Part shown: in pieces, positions 45,067-54,712 of the stretch
Layout of the letters: every line of letters starts with the position of its first letter
Position numbering within the stretch: the stretch's first letter is position 1
Assembly (NCBI RefSeq): GCF_041379765.1
Contig: NZ_CP166919.1
Span: 372,001 to 436,000, forward strand
From: Thalassotalea sp. Sam97
Lineage (GTDB): Bacteria > Pseudomonadota > Gammaproteobacteria > Enterobacterales > Alteromonadaceae
Reading direction: 5' to 3'
Length of the DNA: 64,000 bases
Program-made: the position numbers and the translations under genes
Notes under the pieces: generated by a model
Told to the model about the DNA's origin: nothing
The model's input: only the letters and a program-made list of their open reading frames with translations
Databases searched by the model: none

Positions 45067-46629
45067 CTATAGCTCTTCGATATTTGCTAATACTGCGGCA
45101 GCGTGTTGCAATGTTTGTTGTTGATCTTTTTGCTTCTGCCAATTTTTGTATATTAGTGCCATTCTTGGATTGTTACTAAATTTATCGCTATGTTGGGCAA
45201 TAAAATGCCAATAAAGGCTATTTAAAGGGCAAGCTTGGTCACCATGTTTTTGTTTGACGTTGTAATGGCAATGTTGACAATAATCGCTCATTTTATTGAT
45301 ATAATTGCCACAGGCAGCATAGGGCTTTGAAGCAATAAGGCCATCGTCAGCAAATTGACTCATGCCACGAGTATTTGCCAGCTCAACCCATTGCAACGCA
45401 TCAACATAAATGCCTAAATACCACTCGTCAACCGCTTGAGGTTTAACACCAGCGATTAAGCAAAAGTTACCAGTTATCATCAAGCGCTGAATGTGATGTG
45501 CATAACCATATCGCAAGCTTTGTTGGATGGTGGTTGCCAAGCAATTCAACTTGGTATTGCCAGTCCAAAACCAAGAGGGCAATGAGCGTTTATGGTTTAA
45601 CGCATTACGTCGCTCGTAATCGGGCATATTACGCCAATACATGCCCCGTACAAATTCGCGCCAACCAAGTATTTGGCGAACGAAACCTTCGATGCTGGCA
45701 ATGCAGCAATCACCTTGTTGGTATACGTTTAACGCTTGAGCAATAACTTGCTGTGGCGATATCAGTTTGCTATTTAATGCAAACGATAGTCGGCAGTGGT
45801 ATAAACTCCAACTTTTGTCTGCCAGCAAATCATTGCTGCTTTGAGTCATGGCATCTTGAAAACGACCGAAATTAGCTAATAGATTACGACAAAAGTAATC
45901 GAGCAACTGTTTTGCCTGTTGCTGTGATATCGGCCATAGTAGATTGTCACTTGAATTACCAAAGCTTGGAATAGCAAATTTGTCTAAACGCTGATTTATC
46001 GAGGTGACATCGTTGTTAAATAGCAAAGGCTCTGGAATCTCTGAAATGTCTTTGCCACTTAAGGCGTGTCGATTTTGCTTGTCATAATTCCACTGGCCCC
46101 CCTCGGGTTGGTCATTGCTCATCAGAATATTAAAGCGACGACGCATATTACGATAAAAATGCTCCATACGGTGTTTTACGTTTGGCTTAAACAGGGCTTT
46201 GAGATCTTGGTGATTTAAAAAGAAGTGCTCTGTATCGTCGCATTGATAAGGTATGGCTAATTGCTGACAAAAGTTTTGCATTTGCTTATGCAAGCGATAT
46301 TCATCGGGTTGCATATAAAAAAACGCTTCAACCTGGTGTTTGCTTAGTAACTCATCAAGTAACGGTTCGATGCTCGGATAGTCGCCGGTTTGCTCAAGTG
46401 TTAAGTGCAGCACCTGAAAGCCTCGCTGGGAGAGTTCGGCTGCAAAGTTTTGCATTGCGGCTAAAAATGCTTGGATTTTTTGTTTATGGTGGTAGCAGTA
46501 ACGCAATTCTTGTTGCAACTCAGCAATAACGAAAAGGTTGTCGTCGTTGCATTGTTTAAACCATGAGTGATCGATATTAAGTTGATCGCCGAATATCAAG
46601 TACAGACGTCTATATGATGAGTGCTGCAT
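45067..46629 (-). CDS. Iron-sulfur bacterial cryptochrome/photolyase (FeS-BCP, PhrB-like, probable (6-4) photolyase)
   Basis: Flavoprotein of the photolyase superfamily carrying a 4Fe-4S cluster; characterised members such as Agrobacterium PhrB repair (6-4) photoproducts. The 520-residue product has an N-terminal Rossmann antenna domain (LYLIFGDQLNIDHSWF) and a C-terminal FAD domain. Four cysteines, Cys363, Cys451, Cys454 and Cys467, have spacings of 88, 3 and 13, the same as the PhrB cluster ligands Cys350, Cys438, Cys441 and Cys454 as I recall them. The start overlaps the DUF2256 gene by 20 bases. Substrate specificity is inferred from the family. Confidence 0.9.
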   Translation of the reverse strand: MQHSSYRRLYLIFGDQLNIDHSWFKQCNDDNLFVIAELQQELRYCYHHKQKIQAFLAAMQNFAAELSQRGFQVLHLTLEQTGDYPSIEPLLDELLSKHQVEAFFYMQPDEYRLHKQMQNFCQQLAIPYQCDDTEHFFLNHQDLKALFKPNVKHRMEHFYRNMRRRFNILMSNDQPEGGQWNYDKQNRHALSGKDISEIPEPLLFNNDVTSINQRLDKFAIPSFGNSSDNLLWPISQQQAKQLLDYFCRNLLANFGRFQDAMTQSSNDLLADKSWSLYHCRLSFALNSKLISPQQVIAQALNVYQQGDCCIASIEGFVRQILGWREFVRGMYWRNMPDYERRNALNHKRSLPSWFWTGNTKLNCLATTIQQSLRYGYAHHIQRLMITGNFCLIAGVKPQAVDEWYLGIYVDALQWVELANTRGMSQFADDGLIASKPYAACGNYINKMSDYCQHCHYNVKQKHGDQACPLNSLYWHFIAQHSDKFSNNPRMALIYKNWQKQKDQQQTLQHAAAVLANIEEL

Positions 46630-46822
46630 GGTTTTCCTTGTCTTGAAATCTGTGGCGTTGGTTGCGACAACGTCGTGAACAATAAACTATGTGGTGCCAG
46701 TTATTGCGCCAGTTATTGCGCCATTTTTTGCGCCAGGCAAATGGTCGTTGACAAACTGGACATTGTTTTTGAGGTAAGTCGCTCTTATTCAAAAGTATCA
46801 CCACCAGCATTGGTTTTAGCAT
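46610..46822 (-). CDS. DUF2256 small zinc-ribbon-like protein
   Basis: Small protein with two CxxC-type pairs (CPVC and CSRRC), probably binding one zinc ion; DUF2256 genes are often next to photolyase/cryptochrome genes, but the role is unknown. The core is LPQKQCPVCQRPFAWRKKW then VYCSRRCRNQRHRF. Between them the tetrapeptide unit WRxx is repeated three times (WRKK, WRNN, WRNN), encoded by a 12-bp tandem repeat, so the spacer is longer than usual. The full frame is 70 residues; the true start may be a later GTG or a TTG near 46792, as the first dozen residues overlap the CRY-DASH gene end. Confidence 0.8.
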   Translation of the reverse strand: MLKPMLVVILLNKSDLPQKQCPVCQRPFAWRKKWRNNWRNNWHHIVYCSRRCRNQRHRFQDKENHAALII

Positions 46823-48149
46823 CTAGGCTGTCATCCTCATCAATCTTAGACGATGGAGCCGTTTGTGAGTGAGCATTCTCCACAGGCCAGTCAACGATAT
46901 CGCTAAAATATGTCATTTGATGCGCCTTGCCCTGCCAACGCTGTACGAACTCACCATGTGGATCATAGAGCTGTTGTTGCTTGGCAATATTAAAGTGACG
47001 CCCACCGCGCGGATCGCTGCCAACGCCAGCAATATACTGCCAATTTCCCCAATTGTTTGCGACGTCGTAGTCAATCAAATGCATCTGAAAAAAGCGTGCG
47101 CCAAAGCGCCAATCTAGGGCAAACTCGTTAACAAAGAAGCTAGCAGCGATTTGCCTCGCACGGTTTGATATATAGCCAGTTTGCGTTAACTGGTTAATGA
47201 TGGCGTTGACAAAAGCTGACGGTGTTTGTGCGCTACAATATGCCTTAAAGCGTTGTGGGTAAAAACTTGTTGCTGGACGCTTACCATTGATACCGGTAAA
47301 GCGAAAAAAATTGTCCTGAAATTTTAACAATAGCCAATGAAAATATTCTCGCCAAAGTAATTCAAACCCAATCCAGTAGGTAGATTGATTAGCACCATGC
47401 TCGTGTTCAAATGCTTTTAATGCCCACCAAACCTGCCTTGCAGATAATGCGCCTTGCGCTAACGCTGCGCTAAGTTTTGTTGATGACAGTGGCTTGTCTA
47501 GATCGTTACGAGTTTGCTTGTAGGTGAGTGCTCTATTTGAATTAAAGTAATTAGTAAGTTGTTGCTGCGAGTCGATCGCAGCACATGTATTATGGTGTGT
47601 AATCACTGGTTGATTAAGCAGTGGTGATGGGAGGCTTACTATTTGCAAGCACGGCTCGATGGGCGTAGCGTGCTTCTCGACAAGGCGTCTAAATTTACTA
47701 AAACTATCGGCAATGTCTTGTGGTGCAAATGGTAAATCACTCGCTGTGAACAACGTATGCTGATGGCTGGTGATGATGTTGATACCGCACATCTCTTTGA
47801 GCCGTCGCAATTTATTCTTTTCATAACTTGCAAGAGGCGCAGAACAAAACAAAGTATCTATGTTTAGTTCATTAATAAACTTTGCCAGTTGGTCAACACC
47901 GTCCGAGTCAATAATTTCAAGGTGTTGCCCAAAGTCGGCTAATTCTATTTGCAGTTGCCTTAGTAATCGCTGAATAAAATAGTATCGGTGGTTACCCATA
48001 AAGCGGCAATCACTGCTGTCGAGGCGTCGCTCGTTGGCATCAAACGCGTAAGCGAGACACAGTTTGCTCGAATGCCGCGCAGCGAGTTGTAAAGCTTTAT
48101 TGTCTTGAATGCGTAAATCGTTACTAAACAAGAACATATTGTGTGTCAT
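46785..48149 (-). CDS. Cryptochrome DASH (photolyase family)
   Basis: Flavoprotein of the CRY-DASH branch, which repairs cyclobutane dimers in single-stranded DNA and may also signal. The 454-residue product has an N-terminal antenna-binding domain (MFLFSNDLRIQDNKALQLA) and a C-terminal FAD-binding domain with FELLWREYFHWL, TGYISNRARQIAASFFV and NNWGNWQYIAGVGSDPRGGR, the last two characteristic of DASH rather than class I CPD photolyases. The C-terminal tail after about residue 425 is acidic and not conserved. It heads a four-gene minus-strand cluster. Confidence 0.92.
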   Translation of the reverse strand: MTHNMFLFSNDLRIQDNKALQLAARHSSKLCLAYAFDANERRLDSSDCRFMGNHRYYFIQRLLRQLQIELADFGQHLEIIDSDGVDQLAKFINELNIDTLFCSAPLASYEKNKLRRLKEMCGINIITSHQHTLFTASDLPFAPQDIADSFSKFRRLVEKHATPIEPCLQIVSLPSPLLNQPVITHHNTCAAIDSQQQLTNYFNSNRALTYKQTRNDLDKPLSSTKLSAALAQGALSARQVWWALKAFEHEHGANQSTYWIGFELLWREYFHWLLLKFQDNFFRFTGINGKRPATSFYPQRFKAYCSAQTPSAFVNAIINQLTQTGYISNRARQIAASFFVNEFALDWRFGARFFQMHLIDYDVANNWGNWQYIAGVGSDPRGGRHFNIAKQQQLYDPHGEFVQRWQGKAHQMTYFSDIVDWPVENAHSQTAPSSKIDEDDSLDAKTNAGGDTFE

Positions 48150-48227
48150 AGATTCACCTCAGCAAATTATACGTGACGAAACTTGTTCAGGTTTTCTTAG
48201 CTCACGTTGCTTACTTATAAAAATACA

Positions 48228-48256
48228 TTTACCTCATAGGCCCATTCGATTAGAAT
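48228..48256 (+). promoter_or_regulatory. rnpB promoter
   Basis: TTTACC at 48228-48233, a 17-base spacer, and TAGAAT at 48251-48256, placing the start about six bases later at the first nucleotides of the RNase P RNA helix P1. Confidence 0.75.
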
Positions 48257-48260
48257 GCTC

Positions 48261-48631
<371 letters not shown>

Positions 48632-48640
48632 AAATTCTCG

Positions 48641-48680
48641 AAAGCTCGGCTATAGCAATACAGTCGGGCTTTTCTTTTTT
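48641..48680 (+). terminator. rnpB primary terminator T1
   Basis: AGCTCGGCT pairs with AGTCGGGCT (two G-U pairs) followed by TTTTCTTTTTT, about 12 bases beyond the mature 3' end of rnpB. Confidence 0.88.
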
Positions 48681-48945
48681 AAGCTGTCTAACAAGCTTGT
48701 AAAGACTGTCGGACAATCATCGTTTCGAAGGATTGTATTAATCCAAGCGCTAGAACCCGGCTTGTCAGCCAACTCAACAAATTCTCGAAAGCCTGATTAT
48801 GGAAACATAGTCAGGCTTCTTTATCCGCCGGACAATCATCGTCTCGAATGATTGTATTAATCCAAGTGCCAGACCCCGGCTTGTCAGCCAACTCAATAAA
48901 TTCTCGAAAGCCTGATTATGGAAACATAGTCAGGCTTTTCTTTTA

Positions 48946-49170
48946 CAACATACAATTGCTACCAAGGACTAGAGGCCCGGTATAGCGACTTATTGTTGTA
49001 ATGGATATACCGCTTTTAAATAATTATTTACATTTTATTTGAAGCTTGTGGTTGTTTATAAAACAGTAAAAACTTGCTAATCGGCTTTAGGTGTTTTAGC
49101 GTATCGTTAATAAAATCAACACTATAGTTTGAAGTTTTTAATCACGATTACAACGTTAGGGGAAATATTT
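48946..49170 (+). promoter_or_regulatory. Upstream region of the M13 peptidase gene
   Basis: About 225 bases with no gene, AT-rich towards the end. TATAGT near 49112 could be a -10 box. A clear ribosome binding site (AGGGGAAA) precedes the ATG at 49171. Confidence 0.4.
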
Positions 49171-51279
49171 ATGAAAAAGTCATTAGTTGCTGTCGCATTG
49201 AGCACAGCATTGTTAGCTGCTTGTAGCGAGCAGCAAGTCGAACCAAAAGCTGCCTTAGCAGATACTAAACCGGCGGTAACTGAGTCAGCATCAACAGAAG
49301 TTGCGAGCACTGAGCAAGGTAAAGCTGAATTGGGTAGCTTTGGTGTAGATTTAACTGCACGAGATTTGAATGTAAAACCAGGTGATGACTTTTTCATGTA
49401 CGCAAGCGGTACGTGGTATAACAATTATGAGATGCCTGCCGACAAAACGCGTTATGGTGCATTTACCGCACTCGCTGAAAAAAGTGAGGAGCAAGTCAAA
49501 GAAATTATCGATGATATTGTCAGCCGCAAAGATTTGAATGCTGAAGAGCAAATGATAGCTGATTTTTATCATGCCTACATGGATACCGAAACCATTAACA
49601 AAAAAGGTATTAAACCCATTCAGTCGCTACTTGATGATATTGCCGCTGTTGCATCTACGGATGATCTAACCAAAGTGTTTGGCAAATCGTGGCTAACCGG
49701 AGGGGCATCACCAATCGGTGGTGGTATGTGGTTTAACCGTCTTGATCCTGATAAATATGAAATGTCGCTATGGGCGGGTGGTCTTGGCTTACCAGATCGC
49801 TCGTATTATTTGGTAGATAGTGAGCGCTTTGCCAAAACACGTGATGCCTACGTTAAACACATTGCTGAAATGCTTAACTTTGCAGGCGTTGAAGCTACAG
49901 AACAAAAAGCGCAAGCTATTTTGGCACTAGAAACCAAAATTGCTGAAGGACACTGGCCACGTGAAAAACGTCGTAATCGCGACTTAACATTAAACCAAAT
50001 TCAACGTGATGCGCTAGCAACGGAATACCCAAATTTTAATTGGGATCTGTATTTCGCACAGACGGGCTACCAGGTACCACAACTTAATGTATCGCAACCA
50101 GAGCCTATTAAAGCGATGATTGCTTTGATTAATAGCGAAGATCTTAGTGTTTGGAAAGACTACCTGACGTTCCATGCACTACGCGCGAATGCGGATTTGT
50201 TATCGGAAGATGTTTTTAATAGTTACTTTGCTTTCTATGGTAAAGAATTAAGCGGTCAGCAAGAGCCTCGTCCGCGCTGGAAACGCGCTATTTCAGAAAT
50301 GTCAGGTACTCAATCACTGGGCTTTGCGATTGGTAAAGTATACGTTGATCGTTACTTCCCTGAGTCATCGAAGGCACAAATGTCAGAGCTTGTTGAAAAT
50401 CTTCGTAAGGCACTGGGTGAGCGTATCGATAACCTTGGTTGGATGAGTGAAGAAACTAAGGTCAATGCAAAAGCAAAACTTGCAGCGTTTAATCCGAAAA
50501 TTGGTTACCCAGATGTGTGGCAAGAATTTGACGGTCTAACCATTTCTAAAGATGACCTAGTTGGTAGTATTCATAACATGCGTGAATTTTTCCGAGCTGA
50601 CAGTGTTGCTAAAGAGCTTGAGAAGACGGATCGAAACCGCTGGGGCATGACTCCGCAGCGAGTAAACGCTTACTATAATAGTTCGTTCAATGAAATCGTA
50701 TTTCCTGCAGCCATTTTGCAACCGCCATTCTTTGATCCAAATGCCGACGCGGCAGTAAACTACGGCGCGATTGGCGCGGTAATCGGTCATGAAATGGGCC
50801 ATGGCTTCGATGACCAAGGCTCTAAGTCTGATGCTAACGGTATCCAACGTAACTGGTGGACAGATGAAGATCGTGCTGCATTTGAAGCCAAAGCTGATAA
50901 GTTAGCCGAGCAATACAGTCAATACGAACCGATCCCTGAAAACTTTGTAAATGGTCGCAACAGTTTAGGTGAAAACATTGGTGACGTTGGTGGCCTGGCT
51001 ATGGCATACCATGCTTATAAGCTGAGTTTAAATGGCAAAGAAGCCCCTGTGATTGATGGCTTAACCGGTGATCAACGCTTCTTCTTAGCTTGGGCACAGG
51101 TTTGGAAAGAAAAACGCACCGAGCAAAGCATGCTAAATCAACTGCGTGCAGGTACGCATGCGCCAGGTCGCTACCGAGCACTTGCGCCACGTAACCACGA
51201 TGCGTGGTACAAAGCGTTTGATGTGAAACCAGGTGATGAGCTGTACTTACCAGAAGATCAGCGCGTACGTATTTGGTAG
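49171..51279 (+). CDS. M13-family zinc metallopeptidase, lipoprotein (PepO/neprilysin type)
   Basis: Probable periplasmic, membrane-tethered peptidase cutting short peptides. The start at 49171 yields a lipoprotein signal peptide with lipobox LLAAC (Cys16). The M13 N-terminal domain begins near residue 55 (GDDFFMYASGTWYNNYEMPA). Zinc ligands are in HEMGH (His540, Glu541, His544) and Glu601 of ENIGDVGG; the C terminus ends VRIW, as is typical for the family. Length 702. A terminator follows. The natural substrate is unknown. Confidence 0.92.
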   Translation: MKKSLVAVALSTALLAACSEQQVEPKAALADTKPAVTESASTEVASTEQGKAELGSFGVDLTARDLNVKPGDDFFMYASGTWYNNYEMPADKTRYGAFTALAEKSEEQVKEIIDDIVSRKDLNAEEQMIADFYHAYMDTETINKKGIKPIQSLLDDIAAVASTDDLTKVFGKSWLTGGASPIGGGMWFNRLDPDKYEMSLWAGGLGLPDRSYYLVDSERFAKTRDAYVKHIAEMLNFAGVEATEQKAQAILALETKIAEGHWPREKRRNRDLTLNQIQRDALATEYPNFNWDLYFAQTGYQVPQLNVSQPEPIKAMIALINSEDLSVWKDYLTFHALRANADLLSEDVFNSYFAFYGKELSGQQEPRPRWKRAISEMSGTQSLGFAIGKVYVDRYFPESSKAQMSELVENLRKALGERIDNLGWMSEETKVNAKAKLAAFNPKIGYPDVWQEFDGLTISKDDLVGSIHNMREFFRADSVAKELEKTDRNRWGMTPQRVNAYYNSSFNEIVFPAAILQPPFFDPNADAAVNYGAIGAVIGHEMGHGFDDQGSKSDANGIQRNWWTDEDRAAFEAKADKLAEQYSQYEPIPENFVNGRNSLGENIGDVGGLAMAYHAYKLSLNGKEAPVIDGLTGDQRFFLAWAQVWKEKRTEQSMLNQLRAGTHAPGRYRALAPRNHDAWYKAFDVKPGDELYLPEDQRVRIW

Positions 51280-51302
51280 TGATATCCATACGTTAAATGA
51301 CA

Positions 51303-51341
51303 ATAAAAAAATCCAGTGCTAGTCACTGGATTTTTTTATTA
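51303..51341. terminator. Bidirectional terminator between the M13 and S9 peptidase genes
   Basis: AAAAAAATCCAGTG / CACTGGATTTTTTT around CTAGT. The two genes converge here, so the symmetrical hairpin can serve both. Confidence 0.9.
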
Positions 51342-51400
51342 AAAGAGCGGTGTGATGAATAACATAAGTCGTATGTTATTCATCCGTGTAATATTGTCAG

Positions 51401-53314
51401 CTACAAGTATTGTTTTACAAACTTATCTATTGCTTCCAGTGTAATTGCTCGGTTGTGCGGTTTTTCAATATCATGATTTTCGTTTTCTAATTCGATAAAG
51501 GTGACCTTTTTACCCGCATCACCTAATTCGTCGTACATTTCTTCAGATTGGCGAATCGGTACCACTAAGTCATGTTCACCATGAATAAGGAGTACCGGAA
51601 TCTTGACTTTATCAACAAAATTTACCGGTGATATATTATGTAAGTGGTCATCGTCTAGCGTGCCGTTAGAAATAACTTTATCCCAATAGCTAACAACCCA
51701 GTGGTTACGGCCATATTGCTGCTTCTCAACACGCATCATGTGTTCAACATTTGCAACACCGTTTATCGATACGGCACACTGATATACATCAGGTGTAAAT
51801 GTTGCACCGGCAAGAGCTGCATAACCGCCATAACTGGCGCCCACGATACACACTTTATCGGCATCGACTAAGCCTTGTTTGGCGAACTCTTGCACCGCAT
51901 CGGTTAAATCATCTTGCATTTTACGACCCCACTCACCGCGACCTGCAAACAAGTGTTTGGTGCCAAAGCCTGTTGAACCTCGAAATTGCGGCTGAATAAC
52001 CAGGTAACCTTGACTGGCAAAGTATTGCGCTAACCAATCAAATTGAATTTTATCATAGGCTTCTGGGCCGCCGTGTGGCAGCATAATGGTCGGCAGTTTC
52101 TCCGCAAGCTTGTTATTCGGAAGGGTTAGCAAGGTTGGAATAACTAGGCCATCTCGGGCGGTATAGGATGTTTCTTGTATATTGTGAACGTTATCGTCAG
52201 TGATATGTGGTCGCACCAGGCCGAGAGAAGATAAACCGCCTTGGCTATATTTTACAAATTGCCCAGAGCTACCTTCACCATCGATATGCAAGACGATATT
52301 AGACCAATCACTGGTGTAATCTGCGATCGTTATGGCGCTATTAGGTAGGGCTTTTTGGATCCCTTTTAAACGAGCATTAAGCTTTTTATCAAAAAATTCA
52401 TAACTGGGTTTAAAGCCCGAGTATTGCACCCCGTAAACAACGCGATTAACGTCGCTAAGCACATGTTCAATGTCACGGTCTTCACGGCTAAATAAAGGCC
52501 CAGCTTCGGTACCGTCTGTTAATGACAAAGTATAGTAAGCCCAACGGCCATGCTCTTCATCTTGGCGGATCATCACGATGTGTTGGTAGTCAGCAGTAAT
52601 TCCAGCGAAATTTACATGACGTATGTCGGTTTTTTCTTCAAAGATTATTTTCCATTCACCATCGTGCCATGCTTCGAGTCGATGCCTGTTTAAATTATTA
52701 TTAAATCGTTCACGAGCTAGCAGTTCACCATTGGCATCAACAAAAAAATCTATGGTATCAGGTGTACCTTTTTTGTGGATTTTAGGTGAGCGTCTTTTGC
52801 TTATATCTACTTTAAACAGGCTGTATTTTTCTCTTTCATCCCAAGCAGGCATATAGGCATATTTTTTATCAGGTGATACACCAACGACCCGCCCTAAGGC
52901 CGTTTGTGGTGCGTAAATACCTTTTCCTGCTGTTAATAATTGATGCAAACCGCCTGTTTCTAAGTTGAAAGAAAAAGCCACACTCACATCATAACGACCA
53001 AACATGCCTAGTAAACGGCTACTCTTTGAGACCAATAAAATTATTTTATTTTCATCAACAAAGTAGGCAAAATCGGGATTAACACTGGCAACATCAACGG
53101 CGCGGATCATGTCACCTTTTTCAAGATCAACAACAATCAAATAATCTTTGTCATCTCCTGTTAGCCGATAGGCAATTTTGGTACCTGAGGGGGATATTGC
53201 CATTTTACTTTTTTCTGGCAGCTTGGCGTAATCGGCGTAAGTTAAACTGTATGCCTTTACGTGGGACGTGGTAAACAATAACAACATCCCGAGGCTTAAT
53301 AATAAAGCGCGCAT
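51401..53314 (-). CDS. S9-family prolyl oligopeptidase-like serine peptidase
   Basis: Secreted alpha/beta-hydrolase peptidase. The 637-residue product has a signal peptide (about 21 residues, ending HVKA), an N-terminal beta-propeller (about 30-385) and a C-terminal hydrolase domain. The catalytic triad is Ser494 in GASYGGYA, Asp582 in HGEHDLVVP and His614 in NENHDIEKPHNR. HGGPEAYDKIQFDWLAQYFASQGY is the typical start of the S9C catalytic domain. Substrate is unknown; acylaminoacyl- or dipeptidyl-peptidase activity is possible. Confidence 0.9.
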   Translation of the reverse strand: MRALLLSLGMLLLFTTSHVKAYSLTYADYAKLPEKSKMAISPSGTKIAYRLTGDDKDYLIVVDLEKGDMIRAVDVASVNPDFAYFVDENKIILLVSKSSRLLGMFGRYDVSVAFSFNLETGGLHQLLTAGKGIYAPQTALGRVVGVSPDKKYAYMPAWDEREKYSLFKVDISKRRSPKIHKKGTPDTIDFFVDANGELLARERFNNNLNRHRLEAWHDGEWKIIFEEKTDIRHVNFAGITADYQHIVMIRQDEEHGRWAYYTLSLTDGTEAGPLFSREDRDIEHVLSDVNRVVYGVQYSGFKPSYEFFDKKLNARLKGIQKALPNSAITIADYTSDWSNIVLHIDGEGSSGQFVKYSQGGLSSLGLVRPHITDDNVHNIQETSYTARDGLVIPTLLTLPNNKLAEKLPTIMLPHGGPEAYDKIQFDWLAQYFASQGYLVIQPQFRGSTGFGTKHLFAGRGEWGRKMQDDLTDAVQEFAKQGLVDADKVCIVGASYGGYAALAGATFTPDVYQCAVSINGVANVEHMMRVEKQQYGRNHWVVSYWDKVISNGTLDDDHLHNISPVNFVDKVKIPVLLIHGEHDLVVPIRQSEEMYDELGDAGKKVTFIELENENHDIEKPHNRAITLEAIDKFVKQYL

Positions 53315-53527
53315 TTAAGTCCTTAATTTATAATTTTTTTTAGTTTCGTTGCCTTATGCTATGTTAACTGTAAATTAAGTCAATATTCTCTGTTGTTGAT
53401 TTATAAAAGATCACAATTACAAGTCGCTGCATGACTAGAGGATTTACGGTATTGAAAAAGCAGGTGAAGGTTTAGTTGTTATCAATCGCTTGCCACTACC
53501 TCAATAAGATAATAAGGGGAATGTCAT

Positions 53528-54247
53528 ATGAAATTAGCTAAAAGCGCTGGTGTTGTTTTATTGTTACTGTCGACATCGGTACGTGCCGAAGAAGCCCTGT
53601 CTCCTTGGTCTGGAGATGTTGATTTTGGCTACACCAAATTAACGGGCAATAGTGATGATAGTACAATGACCGGCAAGATTGCCGCGGTATGGGAAAGTCA
53701 GCCTTGGAAATGGGGTGTTCAGGCTGATGCGTTAGGGTCTAAATCAGAGCAGCAGCGTACAGCCGAAAAATACGGTTTGCTAACGCGCTTATCCTATAAC
53801 TTTACCGATAAAAACTATGTATTTGCGCGTGCGACTTACGAGTCGGATAAGTTTAGTGGCTACGATTATCAGGCAACGGCAACCGCAGGTTTAGGCTGGA
53901 ATTTATATGATTTACCGACCTTTTCATGGGATGTGGAGTTGGGCGCAGGTTTTCGTACCTCCAAGGTAGATCAAAATGCCTTAGGCGAAGATGAAAACGA
54001 GCCTATTGTGACAGCGGGTACAGTCATTAATTACCAGCTTTCGGACAGTGCCGACTTTAATCAGTACCTAAGTTATGAAAAAGGCAGTGATATTGATATT
54101 TTTTATTCGTCCAGTGAATTAGCGGTTAAAATCATTGACGCTTTAGCAATGAAGTTAAGTTATAACTACAAATACACGTCTGATGTGCCTGTTGGCACGA
54201 ATGACACTGATACCGAAACGATTGTGAGCCTAAGTTATAGCTTTTAA
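53528..54247 (+). CDS. DUF481 outer-membrane beta-barrel protein (YdiY-like)
   Basis: Predicted small outer-membrane barrel with a signal peptide of about 20 residues (ending SVRA-E) and repeated amphipathic strands alternating aromatic and glycine residues: GDVDFGYTKLTGNSDDSTMT is the family hallmark, and the protein ends in SLSYSF with terminal Phe. E. coli YdiY is the nearest familiar protein, function unknown (called salt-induced in some annotations). It diverges from the S9 peptidase gene. Confidence 0.87.
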   Translation: MKLAKSAGVVLLLLSTSVRAEEALSPWSGDVDFGYTKLTGNSDDSTMTGKIAAVWESQPWKWGVQADALGSKSEQQRTAEKYGLLTRLSYNFTDKNYVFARATYESDKFSGYDYQATATAGLGWNLYDLPTFSWDVELGAGFRTSKVDQNALGEDENEPIVTAGTVINYQLSDSADFNQYLSYEKGSDIDIFYSSSELAVKIIDALAMKLSYNYKYTSDVPVGTNDTDTETIVSLSYSF

Positions 54248-54450
54248 GTCGCTATATAGAACAAGTTCGAATTTTCAATGGTTTACTAAGCTTGGTGGCA
54301 AGGTTAGGTAATGTTGTTTATGAGTATTATTGGTTTTATCAGATAGGTGGTCTATGCGTTTGGCTCATGTTTATCAACTAAGCTACTGACGAACCTCTTA
54401 GGCGACAGGCTAAATCATTTTAGCTTGCCGTTGCAGGATGGAAGGTACCT

Positions 54451-54616
54451 AATACCAATCACATTAAGTTATTGCTCACCCGTAGAGAGTTTACCAGAGG
54501 CCCATTTACGGCCCTATATTTCATTAATATAGAATGACTATATCAATGAAATCTATGTTGTAACTGAACCTCTGCCCTAACTCTGAGTTGGGCACAAACT
54601 TAGTGTAATTGGTATA
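54451..54616. mobile_element. Second miniature inverted-repeat element, about 165 bp, non-coding
   Basis: Terminal inverted repeats of about 19 bp with two mismatches: ATACCAATCACATTAAGTT (54452-54470) and AACTTAGTGTAATTGGTAT (54597-54615). Inside is a hairpin ATTTCATTAATATAG / CTATATCAATGAAAT (54518-54532 and 54538-54552, one mismatch). There is no open frame. TIRs containing ATACCAAT are a recurrent kind of repeat in Colwellia-like genomes as far as I recall. The right end creates TATAAT upstream of the EVE gene. The 200 bases left of it (54248-54450) hold no recognisable feature. Confidence 0.72.
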
Positions 54617-54712
54617 ATTGTCGCCGATGTTAGCGAATGTACATTACGCTCAAGGTCGAATTTATGCTACCTTTTTTGCTCAATACAAACTTTACCAGCA
54701 TATAGAAAAATT

